Shown here one piece after another: positions 13,101 through 26,576 of a stretch of 64,000 nucleotides of DNA. The notes under the pieces were generated by a model. The model made no database searches. It was given only the letters and a program-made list of their open reading frames with translations, and was not told where the DNA came from. Both the position numbers and the translations under genes were made by a program. Where the stretch lies: contig JAHLKI010000002.1 of the NCBI GenBank assembly GCA_025602905.1, positions 620,001-684,000 on the forward strand, given 5' to 3'. The DNA comes from Phlyctochytrium arcticum (Eukaryota > Chytridiomycota > Chytridiomycetes > Chytridiales > Chytridiaceae). Each line of letters starts with the position of its first letter. The first letter of the stretch is position 1.

Positions 13101-16100
13101 GCGGATTCGGTAAATTCGTGGTTATATAGAAACGGAAGTCATCATGATATGGAAGGATACTATCGCCAATCTTGATAACAGTGCTGCCCCCTTGCTTAAA
13201 TGTTTGCTTGAGCAAGATTGGCTCTAAGGCAGGGTCCAACTTTTCGGCAATATTTTCGAGCAATACGGGCTTTCCGAATCGGATTGCATTTTCCAGAGTG
13301 CGTAGGAAATCCTTGTCAGTAAGTTTTACGATATCTAAGCTGTTGTCCTTCTCCATGTTGCGAATCCACTTGTTGCCTTGGCCTTGTGGATCGATTAACA
13401 GAGGCCAGCGTCTTGAATTTTGCACGATGATAGCATTGTCCCGACTCAAAGTATCTTTAGGCAGCCCACTTAACTCCCATTCTCTTAGCTTTACGTGATC
13501 GCCTAAAGCATCATATAAGGATATGCTTTCTGAATGGGGAATTTTGAGTCTCAGCAAAGACCCGGTCCATTCATTCAGTAGCTTTGCGCGAAATTCGGCA
13601 GTAAAGGGGCCTAAATAGGCAATAGCGCCTGCCGCGAGCAGAATGTCACCAATAACGTTATTGATTCTGTTGTCCAACTGATCAACTGTCAGTGCCCACC
13701 GTTGTTTTTCTCCGCCCAGGCCACTGATTAGCTTCCCGGCTCGTGACAATTTCACGTTGCATTCTTCCACCTTCCGGGACAACTCCTCCTTTTTGGCAAC
13801 GGACTCGCCGAAGCGTTTCTCCATTTCCTTTATATTGATCTCTGACTCGCGCATTTTCTTCTTTAGTTCGGCAAGGGCTTTCAATGTTGCATCCAGGGAC
13901 TCCTGCGCCTCCTGTAAGCGAGCTCGTTTGGGTGCCACCGACCGAGAAACCCAGTAATATTTTTCCATAGCCCTTGCCCAACCGCACATCGACGTCGCTG
14001 CTTTGGATACACGTGAGATAACAGCCACCTGGAAATCTGGCGAATCAATATATGGTTTGATTTTGGTAACTGTTGCCTCCGAAATGTTGTCCTTGTCGAA
14101 ATTGATCAAACTGTCAAGAAATCTTTGAGGATCTGCCAGCATTGCCTTTCCAGGCTCCCAATAATCATCAATCTTCTTGCCAGGTTTGTCGCCATCCACT
14201 TTCTTTGGTTTGACCTGTTTCATAATACACACAGCCTCTATGACAAGCTTCACACCTTCTGGAGGACGTTGCATAGAGCGAACTTCAATCACATCATTCT
14301 TCGAAAGACTGTTCAGCGACTCTAGCGCAGCATCCAATGCAGGAAGTGCTTCGTCCAAATCTCTCTTCGCGTCATCGGCGATAGCTTTAGTCTCCTCGGC
14401 TTTCTTATTTGAAGCTGTTTCTTCTATGGCGACACTTTCTCGAATCTCTTCTGCTTTCACCTTATCAACTGCTATTTTCTTCATAGTATACTCGGTCTCC
14501 TGACTGGTTTGGAGAAGCATGGGTTGCATTGCCTCTAGCTCTTCTTGTAAGATTTCCACCTCTTTCGTGGCGTTCAGAAGTTTTTCCAATCCTGTTGCCG
14601 TACGTTTACGGAGTGCCAAGAGCTCGTTACGCTTCTTGTCCAGTAATCCTTTATACGATCCGAGTAGTTCCAAGTATGATCGGGGGGTCACGTAATTGTT
14701 TCTGTTAAGTTCCGCCTTGTACTTCACACAGTGTTCCCTGACAGACTCATGCATTACCACACACAAATTCACGATGCCATCTATCACTTGTTCTGAGCCC
14801 AAGTCATTGATGTCGGCGACTGAGTTCGCGGCCACACTTCGCAAAGCCTCTTCCGGCCAGGTTGAAAACCAGTCGATTGTACAGCAGTTTACCAAACTTG
14901 GAAACATTCTCAGGCGCGTTCTGAAAGCATCCCCTATGGGACTCATACAAATAATAACATGCAGGTACTGCTTGATCCGGTTGATATACATCGAGAACAA
15001 ATTTTCGCGGGTTGGGGTAATAGCAGCGTCATTTGCTAGCGGTCGCATGGCGTTGAGGATCCGATCCACTTCTTCTCCAGTGTAAATATTGGGAACATCT
15101 CCACCGTTTAGAAGGTTATTTACGTCCTCTAAATAGCTTTCCGAGATGATTTGCGTGTCGGTGTATAAAAACACGGTTGGCTTCGCATCTAATCCTGACC
15201 AAAATAAGATCTTTTTCAGATCTTCCCTCCATTCGGTCTGCCCATAACTTTTGGTAATTTCAATCTGGAATACTTCGTATTCTTCCATGAATGTCGCTAA
15301 TCGACTGAGGCTCTGCCGTCCACTACCTCCCACTCCCAAAAGCAATGCATGTCCTCCCGGCTGGCGGATTATTCTACAAATCCTGCTGACGTGCTCAATT
15401 GCATCCAAAAACATGACTAAGCGCATGGGATTCGTAGTGGTACTGTTGTAATCATCAAGGTACTCCTCAGCAAGCTTGACTAATCGTTTCATGTCCTTGA
15501 TCTCAGTGTAAACCTTGGGATCAGCACCTGGGGTGAGGTAATCCCCATACAGGAGAGGCTCCGTGGTAACGACGTCGGAGTACTTTACGCCAATATGCTC
15601 GACCATTGATTGCTTGACCAGATTCTGGAACCAGGTCTTATCGGTATTATCCACAAGTCGATCTTGAAAGACGCGAACGCATTCATGGGTCCATAATCGA
15701 ATAATATCGTTTGGCGATGTTACAGTCTTCGCGTCCGCACTTAGCACTCCTAGCACTACTTTAGCGAGATCGCGTAGATTGAAGGTGTAATGGGATTTGG
15801 CGGGAGTCGGGAGCAGCTCAGCACGGATCGTATTATAAATATGAATGGAGGAATTGACCAATGAGTCCGTCTGTTTGTGGATCTCTGGGGTGAACCTACT
15901 GAGGAACGAACCCAAAATGGTACCAAAGATTCTCTGCAAGGACTGATTGTCCATCTCGACGAAGCAGAACAAGTTGAAATGGCGGAGGAAGCGAGGCGTG
16001 ACCGGGTTACGACCTCCACCTGGCGGACCCATTGCGCAAACAAAAGTGATGTCCGTTATTTCCATAAATTTCCCCACATTGTGCCTGTCATACCAGCCGC

Positions 16101-19100
16101 CACAGTCCATCCATTGCCGAAGGAGTTCTATCGGCGGCTGCGCACCGCAGAGATCCAAAGCTGGCATGTTCAAATCATCAATAAATATGACAAAACGCTT
16201 CCCTACCGGGGGACCAAAAACACCCTTCCGCCTCTTCTCCATTTTTCCATCAATAAGATCCTGAGTTTGATTTGCGCTGGTTCTGGCAGAAAAGTTGAAC
16301 ACTACGGGCATGAAAGTCTGATCCATCCCGCGCATCAGTTTATCATGAATCGTTACCGTTTTGCCTGTCCCTGTTGGACCAGTAGACAAGACGTGGCAGC
16401 CGTTGTGCAATAGCAGGTGCAGAAGGTAGGTGTTCCGAACAGTGTCGATGGTTGGCACAATGATCTCGCTTGGATTTTGTTTTGGATTGATTTGGAATTC
16501 GGGAGCAAATGACATCCAGTCCATCCACGCAGCACCTTCTTGGTCAAAAATGTAATCATAAACTAGTCCGGCGTCGGGAAAAGCTACTTTGATTGGTTGT
16601 TCAAGCAGTTTTTGGCGTATCCAAGCATCAAACTTTTTCCGGTTATCTCCGTCCACGGTAGCGCCGATGGACCAGATCATAGCGAAAAGAAAAAATGGTT
16701 CTATGACCTTCAAAAAACTTTCTAAGGAGTCCGCAGTGCCTCCCGCATTCCCCGCTGAGCCTTCTAGTTCAACTTGCACAAATGGGGCAAGCATGCAGTA
16801 GAGGATTTTCATCAGGCTCGCAACCAAATGACCATTCGTACTTGGCACAATTTCTTTCAAACTTTTGCGTAAAAACTCCAAACTCGGCTCCACCCAAAAA
16901 TCGAATAGTGGCTGCACATTTGTTTTGAAAACGCTTGCTAGCTGCGTGGGAAGCAACTGCTCCTGGCTGATTAGCCAGCTCTTGATCAAAGGAGCAATGC
17001 CAAGGGCTTCGGGTTCCATATATATCATCCCGCATCGCGAAACTGTGGCAGGTGATGCATAGGCAAGATCCTGCACTTCAAACATCATGGTTTGAGTTGA
17101 CGCCATCTTGATGATCTCTCCACTAGTTAAACAGAGCTTCTTGTTGTCGTCCAATAGCGTATTCATGGTTTCCACCCACACAGCATCGACAGGCCCGTCA
17201 AACACGTACCACTTCTTGTCGGGGGTAGTATCTTCAACTCCTTCGCGCATTAGAGCACTGAGTATACCATCGGACCATTCGTGTGTTTGCTGATCGAATT
17301 CACCATATAGTTGACCCATTGTAATTGATTTTGGATTCAAGACATGGACGCGGACCTTCTGAAAGGTTTTCCCATTGGGCGCAACTTTTCCCTGTAAGGC
17401 GCTTAAGCTCCTGGCCAAGACTCTACAGCAGCTAGTTTTGCCACCACCAGTGGGGCCAACCAGCATGAGGCCATGTCGCACAACTGTCGTCTCATACAGT
17501 TGAATACATTTGTTGATGAAAACAGGTTCAGGCTGTAACCCTAATTTTCCACATGTTAAGTTGAGTGACTCCAATAGGTCCCCATAGTTGATATTCGGAA
17601 GTTCCACTCCTGGGAATAAGTCACTTATAATGCCGTTGAAAAGCGGAACATCATCAGTGAGGAACTTGGGTAAGTTACAGTCCATCAAAGCTCGTAACAT
17701 AATGATGTCTTCAGCGGCATAAGGTTGCTCCCGTTTCAGATTTCCGGCCGCAGAAATTACGGATTTCACAGCGCGCATACCAAAGTCGTAATGGTCCTGT
17801 GAGGAAAGTTGTTCTGAACTGAGTTTGAATGTTGCAACCATTTTCTCGGATAGAACTTTCGCATTACTAAATCCAAAAGAAAATAAGGAAATCTCTCCAA
17901 TCATCGCATAATTCGGAATCATCATCGCTACAGGTCGGAATAATGCCTTTAGATTGTCTGGTAGCTCGGTACGGCCTGCGTAACCGGGATTCATGGTAAT
18001 GAAAATGGCATTTGTGGGATCCAATGGGAGGTCGACCCCTTCAAACATGAAGCGACTTACTCCTAAAGCCACGGCTTTATGAATTGTTGTGATCTGCTGC
18101 GCAACCACACTCAGGACTTCGATATCAATGCGGTTGAACTCGTCAAAACACGCCCAAGCTCCACTGGCAGCCAATCCTTTGAAAAACTTGGCCATTGCAA
18201 GATAATCGAGCTGATCCGAACAGTTGAAAACAACACACTGTTTTGCTAGTGCCTTTGCTAGATCTTTCACCGACTCTGTCTTCCCCGTACCAGCCGGTCC
18301 AGCTGGCGCTCCGCCCATACACAAGTGCATGGCGCCGGACAAGGTCAAATAACATCGATCCGTGAGAGGTGTAATGACTAGGCGTCCCGTATTTCCGAGG
18401 TATTCATATCCATATCTGTTTTGCAGACAGTGAGCAATGACAGACAACCCCCTTTACTTTTTAAACTTACCGGAAATTGGCGTTGACAATTTTAACACGA
18501 AGGTCGTCTTCCTCCCAATAATACCTCAATTGGCTAATCCATTCAAAGTCATTTTCGCTTGTCACACCCGTATCAACCAGTTTTTTGACAACGTCCCGGC
18601 TATGAACATCAATCACAATAAGGTCGCCAAGCACCAATCTTGCTAGAAAGGAAAGTTCGCCACGAACAAGACCAACTAGCCCTTCCAATTGCTCAAGTAG
18701 GCGTGTGTATAAAGTTTTAACACCAGCTTGCCCAATTTTTAGGGCCTCAGTAACTTCCTTCGTCCAATATGTCTGCGAGCAAGCAATCACAGCTTGGCCT
18801 GGCCAATCTAGTACCCAATCAGTCCGAGCCTTTAGATGGTACGACGCAAGGCCCTCGATAATAACTTTCTTGACGCTACGACGCATCTGATCCTCGACTT
18901 TAAGAAGCCATTCCTCGACAGGCCCCTTCGGGTAAAATGGCTCTGCCACCATGATTTTCTCCCCTTCTGCGGAGTAAATTGCTTCGATCAGATTCTTTTC
19001 GCCAAACTCCAAACTTGCAACGTTTTCGAAACATTTTCGAAGATGGGGTTGTACAGCAGTGGGATCTTTGGTCTGTGATAAAATCTGTAGGAGCTCGTCG

Positions 19101-22100
19101 TCGCTGAGGAAGAAGAAGCGGGGGAAAGAGATTCGCTTGCTTTCCAAATAGGCTGACAAGCCTTTGGAGACAAGCTCAAGAAGTTTGTTGCATTCTTTGA
19201 AGGAATCAAGAAGACGGTAGTCGCTGCAGAATTCTATGACGCCGGGCTTTTGTTTTGCCTGTGTCATAATCCGTCGCCACGTCCTATCCATCGTGGTAAA
19301 CCGCTTGCTCTCGACTGGAAGTTGCGTTACAATGTCATCACTGCTGAAGATGGGCTCCAGGTAAAGCCATCCTCGCTGGCATGCCATCCAAGCTTCCACT
19401 ACTTCTTGTACAGTGCGCAACTTCCCTTCCCATAAGGCTATGCGTTCTGCGAACGGCTTCTTGTAGGGGCTGAAACTCATACTCTGAGTCATAACGATAT
19501 GATCATCTAGGAGACGAATAACATCATCAGAAATTTTCATAATGCTCGTTCCGGTGTCTTTGTACGGAATGATGTCCAAAGCGATCGCCTTCCACTCATT
19601 GTCCATCTTGTCAAGTGCGGCCTCAATGGAGTACTCCTTTCCAGCATTGTCGCATACTTTTGAAATAGTTTCAACGCGCTCAAGAAGATTCATTTTTAAG
19701 ATATCCGTCAATGTGAGACTGGCATCCGGGCGAATCTTCATGTTCAGATCTTCACTTAATCGTTCCCAATGACGCTCTCGCATTCCGGGGTTTCGCAATG
19801 CCTGGATGAGCGGTAAGTACGGCTTGAACTCGTCCATCTCTTCTTTGATCTGGAAGCAGAAAGCTTGCGGTTAACCGGCCGGTGAGGTTATTGTAAGATG
19901 AAAAAAGACTTCTTACCTGAGTGGCTACGGCTAGACATCCCGGTTGTGCCTTAAAGTGCTTCATACTCTTGAAGATGGTGCGCCACGCGTTCATCAGGTT
20001 CTTCTCCAGCTCTTCAGAGTTAAGCTCCAGGAAACTTCCATTGAGCCACAACTGGCGCCATTTAGTCCAATCACTTGCTGTAAGCCAAAGACTCTTGTAG
20101 GGCTCAAAATCTTTGGCAAGCTGTACAACTTCATCGTAATGCGTCACTTCGAGATCGAACAAACGCTCTCTGCTGTTGAATAGTGCCACGAGGGACTGGC
20201 ATTCCTTCAGCTCGAGTGCAGTTTTGTGAACCTCCAACACAATATCTTGAATTCGGTTGGGATCGGAATGTTTGCTAAAGTCGGCAACAGTTGTTCCGAG
20301 AGTGTGAATGCGCTCTTTAAAGATCTCCTGATCGGCAGATAAGTTGCGAAGGAACGATTGTTCATCGGTTTCCAGAGACGTTTCTGTGGAGCGAACAAGC
20401 TCATCAATCCTTATCGGCCAAGTATATGCCTGCCATTTCGCGCGGAAATCCTCATTTGAGAGCTCAAATCGATACTTTTCCAATATATCGTAGTTATGAA
20501 GCATCTCGTTAATTTTTCCAGTTTGGTTTCGAACTGTCTCCGGAATTGTTCGCATATATTCTCGCAATTCTGTCGCTTCCTCTATCTTGACCGGCCGCTC
20601 TTTCAATTTGCTCTGTACAGCCCCGAAAGTTTGGCAGATACTTTGAGCAACCTTCGCAGTGCGTTTGCTTAAGACTTCCAGTACCACTTTACTCAAATCT
20701 TTCCGCAGTGCTGACCGGATACTCTCACAATTGACGGCAAAGAGGCCTAATGCAATATGGCTGGGTATTTCACGATCGAGTGTTTCCCAATGTTGGATGT
20801 GTTTCAAGACATCCTTCTCCATCTCATCCACTGGCTTCTCTTCTGCCTCGTACTGCTGCGCATATTTAGCGATGTCCAAGCTCAGTAAGCTCAAATGTCG
20901 ATCATATTGTGATAAATATTGCTGCAAAGGCTTGATACTGTCCCGGATGCTGTGCACAAGTCGCTGACGCAATTGCGCCACAGCAAACTCTCTGCTATGT
21001 GGAATCTGTAAAGTGGGTTTTGCTGCCCAAAACATCTGATCCAATACAAGTGGCTCAAGTTCAGGCAAGCCGTCCACAGTGTTCAGAGCCTTGTCAAACG
21101 TCGTCAACAGTACGCCTTCGAAATGGTCGTAATCGAGATTGTATTGCAATTTCCCATTGCGAAAAACCATCTCGATGGCAAACAATGGCTTTCTCGTAAC
21201 ATTTTCACCGGCCACAATTTTGTTGGCGAGCGGATCCACAATCTTGACGTCGTTTGTACCACTTATGAGAACTTTTTGTGCGCTGATAGAGCTGATCATT
21301 CGCACATAATCGCCCAGGGAGTTCAAAATGAGAAATCGTAGTGAATCCTGCATGAGAAACTTTACAGTCGTCATGAACTTCCTCAGCTTGCTGATCCGAT
21401 ACACTTCCAAATTAGATTCCTTCATATTGTACCAGCCTTTTCCTGCGTCTTTAAAGCCGTTTCGTAACGTAGTTTTCAGGACGTTTATCCAGCTAGAATT
21501 GCATTGTCAGCAACATTGCAACCCAAACTGAGAAATACAAACCTCTCTTTCAGCAATGTTTTCACGTTCAGAAGACACTGCCCCTGAGCTTGCTCAAACT
21601 CATCCAGACGCACACTTTTCGTGACAGTGGTTACGAACAAACTCGTACTAGCGATTTTGTCGCATTCTATGCGGACCTTGGCCAAGGTTCGTACTACCTC
21701 CAAAGAGCTTAGAAAGGTCGAAAAGCTGAAACCTTTCCGCTGCTTCTGATAATCATATCCGGCAATGTCTGAAGTGTCAGTCGGCGATCTATTGTTGAAC
21801 GCATGAGAGACGTTGATGCGCGGCGCAATTCCGTGACTTGCTTACTTGCGAATCGCTTGCTCAAGGTTTTCTGTTGGCAACGCCAGCGACCCATACTGGT
21901 CTTTATTTTGTGAATTGTCCACCTAAAAATGTATATTAGCCCAAGAACAGGAAACAAATGGGAAATATCCGTACCTCATGTTGGAATAACTGCTTATTCA
22001 TTGCTCGCGAGTAGTCATACCGAATTTCTGCGAGAATGCTGTCGGCAGACATATTTGGCCGAACGCGTTTGGTGAGCGCAGCATTATGAACTCGAGAGAG

Positions 22101-23619
22101 CTGCACCCCAGGAATTTGCAGAGATTCTTCGCATGGCATGCAGTCGACAAAGAAATTGTACCGCTAGATTGAATAGAAAATGTCGATACAGAATGTTCTT
22201 CCCGTGCTTGATGTGCTAGCCACATACCAAAGTGCGAGCTGTCTGCTCTCGAAGCCTATAAGCTGCTGCGACGCGCTTGGCCAGATTAAAGGGATCTTCC
22301 GCGAGGAAAAGGATGTTGATGCTAATGGATATTTAAAGTCATGAGCCAAGTTGTGTATATCTGTAAAGCAAATTTGTGTACCGATGGACCCATGCCTCTT
22401 TTCGCTGCTCATGTTGGCTTTCCTCTATATCGGCTCCTCCGTTTCCAGCATGCTCATCGCTGGACTGGTCTTGATCATGTGCATCTTCATCGTCATACTC
22501 CTCAATCTCGATTTCTTCCCCTTCGCTGCTATCCGCAAGATTCCAACCGCTGGTGTTGCGCCACTTGACTTTCCAAAGCTGGGTCTTATGGTTGTAAGCA
22601 ATCATCAGACAATCTTTCCATCCATCGCCATCGAACGCCTTCGCTGGCACCGGTATTGACGCGTACTGTATCTGTTCTGATCGTGCCGTTGTGGTGTCTA
22701 AATCGTGAGCATGACTGGCGCGGCGATTGTTCCCCTCCGTGGGTGCCCCGTACGTTTCCATATCAAGCCATTCACGCAGATCCCTCGTCTCATATTCCGT
22801 GTCATCGAAATACTCAAGCGGCAGAAAGTCCCCAACCATTACATCAGAATCAGGATTGCCCGCATGGGAGCTCCGGTTTGACGCGTCGCCCACCATGCCA
22901 CCTTGAGGCAGATCCGTCCCACTTGGCTCTTGGGGTACATGTGGACTACTTGCAGTCTGGTGGTGGCCGCCAAACTCTGCGCGCACCTCAAGCAGCTCCT
23001 GATAAATCAAATCTGCAATATTCTGCTCAGAGTAGAGTCTGCGCTTTCTCTCGATCTCAATCTTTCGTGGTGTCTGACCCGGACGTGAGGTGAAGGATGC
23101 GATGACCTTAGGTTCAAGTGTCTTGACATAGTCGGATGACTTGAAACGGCGAGTCTTACGCTCCGCTTTTGTCGCAATTGGGGTAGGTGCTGGCGTTTCA
23201 CCGGCCTTTGCGGCGGTAACTGTCCCACTTGGTGTTGAAGGTTTCTCGGGTTCCTGATCTTCCCCTACTTTCGAGACCGCTGTTGACGGTCTATCTGGAA
23301 AAGTTTCTTCATATGAAGCTATTCCTGATGCACGAACTGGGCGCTTGAAACTTCTGGTGGTGGGCAAACCCTGGATATTCGGCAGATTCTCTATTGGTGG
23401 AATTGGCGCTCCGAAATCATCTGCATCGATTGAACCTGAGGGATTCACGACGAAATCACTCAACATGCCATGTTTATTCGCTTTGTTTGGACTTGATCCA
23501 TTTGACTTTGAGGTTGTCCTATGTACATTAGATTGAGATGCACTCTTCTGCAGGGGCCGCTCTCCTACGGAATTTGGCGGGAAGTTGAGCGGCAAATGCA
23601 GCCTTCGTTGCTCGCGCAT
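10126..23619 (-). CDS. DNAH1: Axonemal dynein heavy chain, DNAH1-type inner arm
   Basis: Complete gene of about 13.5 kb for a motor of roughly 4,200 residues. ATG 23619 starts a disordered N-terminus containing P-R-K-I-E-I-E-R and D-L-R-E-W-L-D-M, both diagnostic of the DNAH1 N-terminal extension. The tail and linker lie in exons at 18471-22300. One very large exon (about 11548-18415) carries the AAA+ ring: AAA1 Walker A GPAGTGKT (18277-18300) with A-C-F-D-E-F, AAA2 GPTGGGKT (17434-17457), AAA3 GPTGTGKT (16357-16380) and AAA4 GVGGSGRQ (15313-15336). The coiled-coil stalk follows at about 13.7-14.6 kb and then AAA5-6. The C-terminus has F-W-I-S-G-F-F-F-P-Q-A-F-L-T-G. An intron at about 10254-10311 joins R-A-G to T-L-S-T-T-G-H-S-T-N-Y-V in the last exon, which stops at 10126. 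DNAH1 is a monomeric inner-arm dynein that drives axonemal bending. All four P-loops appear intact, so I expect an active motor. This gene implies a motile flagellum. Confidence 0.97.
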
Positions 23620-23911
23620 GGTATACGCCCTCTTGAAAGCAGTCGCTTTTGATCTTGACGTTGGCCGACTGGTTTCAGTGGTTTGGCGTCGGCTCTTCAG
23701 AGCGCGTTTTGCTTAGTAAGCAAGATGTCCGACTTGTAGGGTCGTTCAAAATTCTTATTTTTAACTGGATCTGCATGTTGATTATGGAAACGGACCTGGT
23801 TCGGCAACCAAAAATCCCCGTGAAGTTTACGCAATTTTAAATTCATCTCTTGAGCCGTTGGATAGTAGTTTGCCGGACCACCTTATTAATTGCAACAGCG
23901 GGATATTCGCC
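23620..23911. promoter_or_regulatory. Divergent promoter of DNAH1 and SPAG6 with X-box-like sites
   Basis: This is the 292-bp spacer between two start codons facing away from each other, so it must hold both promoters and 5' leaders. Two imperfect palindromes resemble the RFX X-box (GTTNCC, short spacer, GGNAAC). GTTGATTATGGAAAC lies at 23777-23791, with a good right half and a weak left half. GGTTCGGCAACC at 23798-23809 carries a GGCAAC half-site. The motif reading is inference from two degenerate matches. Confidence 0.4.
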
Positions 23912-26032
23912 ATGACGGCCTCTCCTACAGCGGCGAACACCCGGGCGGTGTTCGCGGTTTTCGAGAAATACCAGAAGGAACGGCTCATGTTTGTCCAAAC
24001 TGTGGCTGATTTGGCATCAAGGGAAAGCAACATCGATCCATTACAGAGCGCCGGAGTAATGGGTCTTCTTCGCCCGTTGCTTTTGGATAATGTACCAGCC
24101 ATACAGCAAGCTGCCGCATTGGCCTTGGGAAGATTGGCAAACTACAATGAAGAAATGGCACAAGCTGTCGTTGACTCGGATATCCTACCTCAACTAGTGT
24201 ATTCCTTGAGCGAGCAAAATGTTGGTCATTTTTCCCCCCCCCATGTATCACAACTAATACCCAGCAATCGCAGAGATTTTACAAGAAAGCCGCAGCATTT
24301 GTCCTTCGAGCAGTGGCAAAACACTCTCCTGACCTGGCGCAGGCCGTCATTGATTCTGGTGCATTGGTACCGCTGATCAGTTGCTTGGAGGAGTTTGATC
24401 CCGGGGTTAAGGAATCAGCGGCATGGGCGCTTGGCTATATTTCACGACATAGCGGAGGTTGGACGAACCCTGATGCCAAATCCAACACATTACTAACGCT
24501 GGAGTTATATAGAGCTTTCTCAGGCTGTCGTAGATGCGGGCGCTGTTCCTCTGTTAGTTCTGTGCGTACAAGAACCAGAACTGTCGTTGCGTCGAATTGC
24601 AGCATCAGCTCTCAGTGACACAGCGAAGCACTCACCGGAGGTATGCTCCGCTCCCGTTAAAATCATACCAACATTGTTCATGCTTTGCGCGTATAGCTTG
24701 CTCAAGCAGTCGTTGATGCCAATACCGTACCAATCATTGTGCCCCTTCTGGCTAATCCAGATGCCAAACTTCGGCGTCAAGTATGCTCTGCATTGGCTCA
24801 AATCGCCAAGCACACGGTTGATCTGGCTGAAACGGTGGTTGATGGAGAGATTTTCCCGAACGCGTTGAATTGCCTCAAGGACGTGGATGGGTACGTCAAG
24901 AAAAACGCAGCCACGCTCGTATGTGAAATTGCCAAACACACTCCTGAGGTAGCATTGAAGATCAATCAATATGTGTCCAAGATGTATAACTCAACCACCT
25001 AATAGTTGGCCCAACTGATTGTTAATTCTGGTGGCATCGCGGCGGTGGTCGACTACGTCAATGAGACTAAAGGAAATGCCAGACTCCCCGGGATTATGAC
25101 TCTTGGCTATGTGGCAGCCTTTTCAGAGACTTTGGCTCTTGCAGTCATTGTTGCCAAGGGCGTAGCTCCCCTTACTCAGGCACTTGTGTCCGAACAGGAA
25201 GAGCATATCAAGGTACGGACGCGTATGACGAGTACTACTTGCAAGTGTTTCTCATCCTGGAATTCAGGCAGCGTGTGCATGGTCCCTGGGCCAAATCGGG
25301 CGCCATTCACCAGATCATGCAAAAACTTTGGCAGATCAGGCAGTTTTGCCCAAGCTTCTACGAATTTTGAGCTCTTCCGGTGGGCATAACGATGGACAAG
25401 AAAACGGGCAAAACGGACCTGGAGCTGATCTGAAAACAAAAACAAAACGTGCTCTTAAATGTATCCTGGAAAAGACTCTTAGCATCGACGCGCTCGACCC
25501 GCTCTTGCAGCCGCAGAGCACCCCGCCAAACATTTTGAAATACGTTGTCGCTCAGTTCGCGAAGATTCTTCCTCACGATGTCGCCGCTCGTCGCTCTTTC
25601 GTGACCAGTGGAGGGCTCCAACGTGTGCAAGAAATTGCAAATATGTTCGCGGGTAACACGCCAGGTATTCCAGGAACACTTGCGCAGCAACAAGCTGTCG
25701 AGAAAGGTGCCCAACAGGGACAGAATGCGCTTACTGGAACAAAGATGGGAGAGTACATTCGAACAATAAATGAGTGTTACCCGGAGGAAATTGTTCGATA
25801 TTACTCTCCAGGATATTCGGCCACACTATTGGATAAGGTATGGAAAAGCTGTAAACATACTCAGAGCCCTACTTACTTTATCGTATTATTACAGATCGAC
25901 GAATATAACCGTCAGCAAGACTTTACCAGTGGCACTTCGCTCAACCAGCCACGGCAACAGTCGATGTCCCGCCTATCATCAGCGGGTGATCACGCTACGC
26001 CCCCCCTACAACCTCAGGGAATCATGGCATAG
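23912..26032 (+). CDS. SPAG6: SPAG6/PF16 armadillo-repeat central-pair protein
   Basis: Complete multi-exon gene for a protein of about 500 residues, the usual length for SPAG6/PF16. ATG 23912 begins M-T-A-S-P-T and continues V-F-A-V-F-E-K-Y-Q-K-E-R, the conserved family N-terminus. Armadillo repeats follow with the recurring core [AS]-A-x-A-L-[GA]-x-[IL]-A-x-[HY]-[ST]-P-E-L-A-Q-x-[VI]-V. The C-terminus contains I-N-E-C-Y-P-E-E-I-V-R-Y-Y-S-P-G-Y, typical of the family. The reading frame is complete across introns near 24222, 24464, 24642, 24949, 25212 and 25836. SPAG6 stabilises the C1 microtubule of the axonemal central pair and is needed for flagellar beating. It is divergent with DNAH1, which suggests joint regulation, and convergent with the ALY/REF gene. 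Confidence 0.95.
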
Positions 26033-26576
26033 TACAAATAACCTCTATAGTTCCAAAATATCTTCCAAATAGCAATTTTCACCAGTATCATACCTTTCTA
26101 AAGTTCGAATTATTCCAACGTTTCTAAGAAACGTATTTATTGGTATTTTACAAAGTTGTTCAGAATCCTTTGGTTGGACGTAAAATGCGAAATTGTACAA
26201 CTACTCCCTTGCATCTTCGAAGCCGGTCCGGGTAGGCTAATTGACCCGGAACCTCACCATGCAACTTTTATACAGGAGGCGACAAACATATAATATTTCT
26301 TTAGAAAAACGATATCAAATCGCGGGACGCGCCGTCATCGCTCCAAGGAGATGATGGCGGCCCCTGGTATCTGTACTCTGGCTCACTCGAGAAAGGTGGG
26401 ATGTCAGGCCTGTACCCGTTCCCATATTCACATCTGATAGCTCGGCGATACTCGGCTCAAAGCTGGAACCTCCATGCTGTCTGGAGCGTGCGATCAAGTC
26501 ATTCCGGAATATTAAGCGGGATCTCGGAGTGCTGAAGCATATTCTCACACCATTCACATTAAAGTAAACGATTTTC
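26033..26576. other. Intergenic, convergent 3' ends of SPAG6 and ALY/REF
   Basis: This is AT-rich DNA between two converging genes. A minus-strand open frame at 26315-26644 overlaps the ALY/REF 3' end, but I find nothing recognisable in it. No repeat or RNA gene was seen. Confidence 0.5.

Noticed and set aside
24520..24969. 149-codon minus-strand frame inside SPAG6
   Set aside because: Antisense to well-supported armadillo exons and crosses SPAG6 introns without relation to them.
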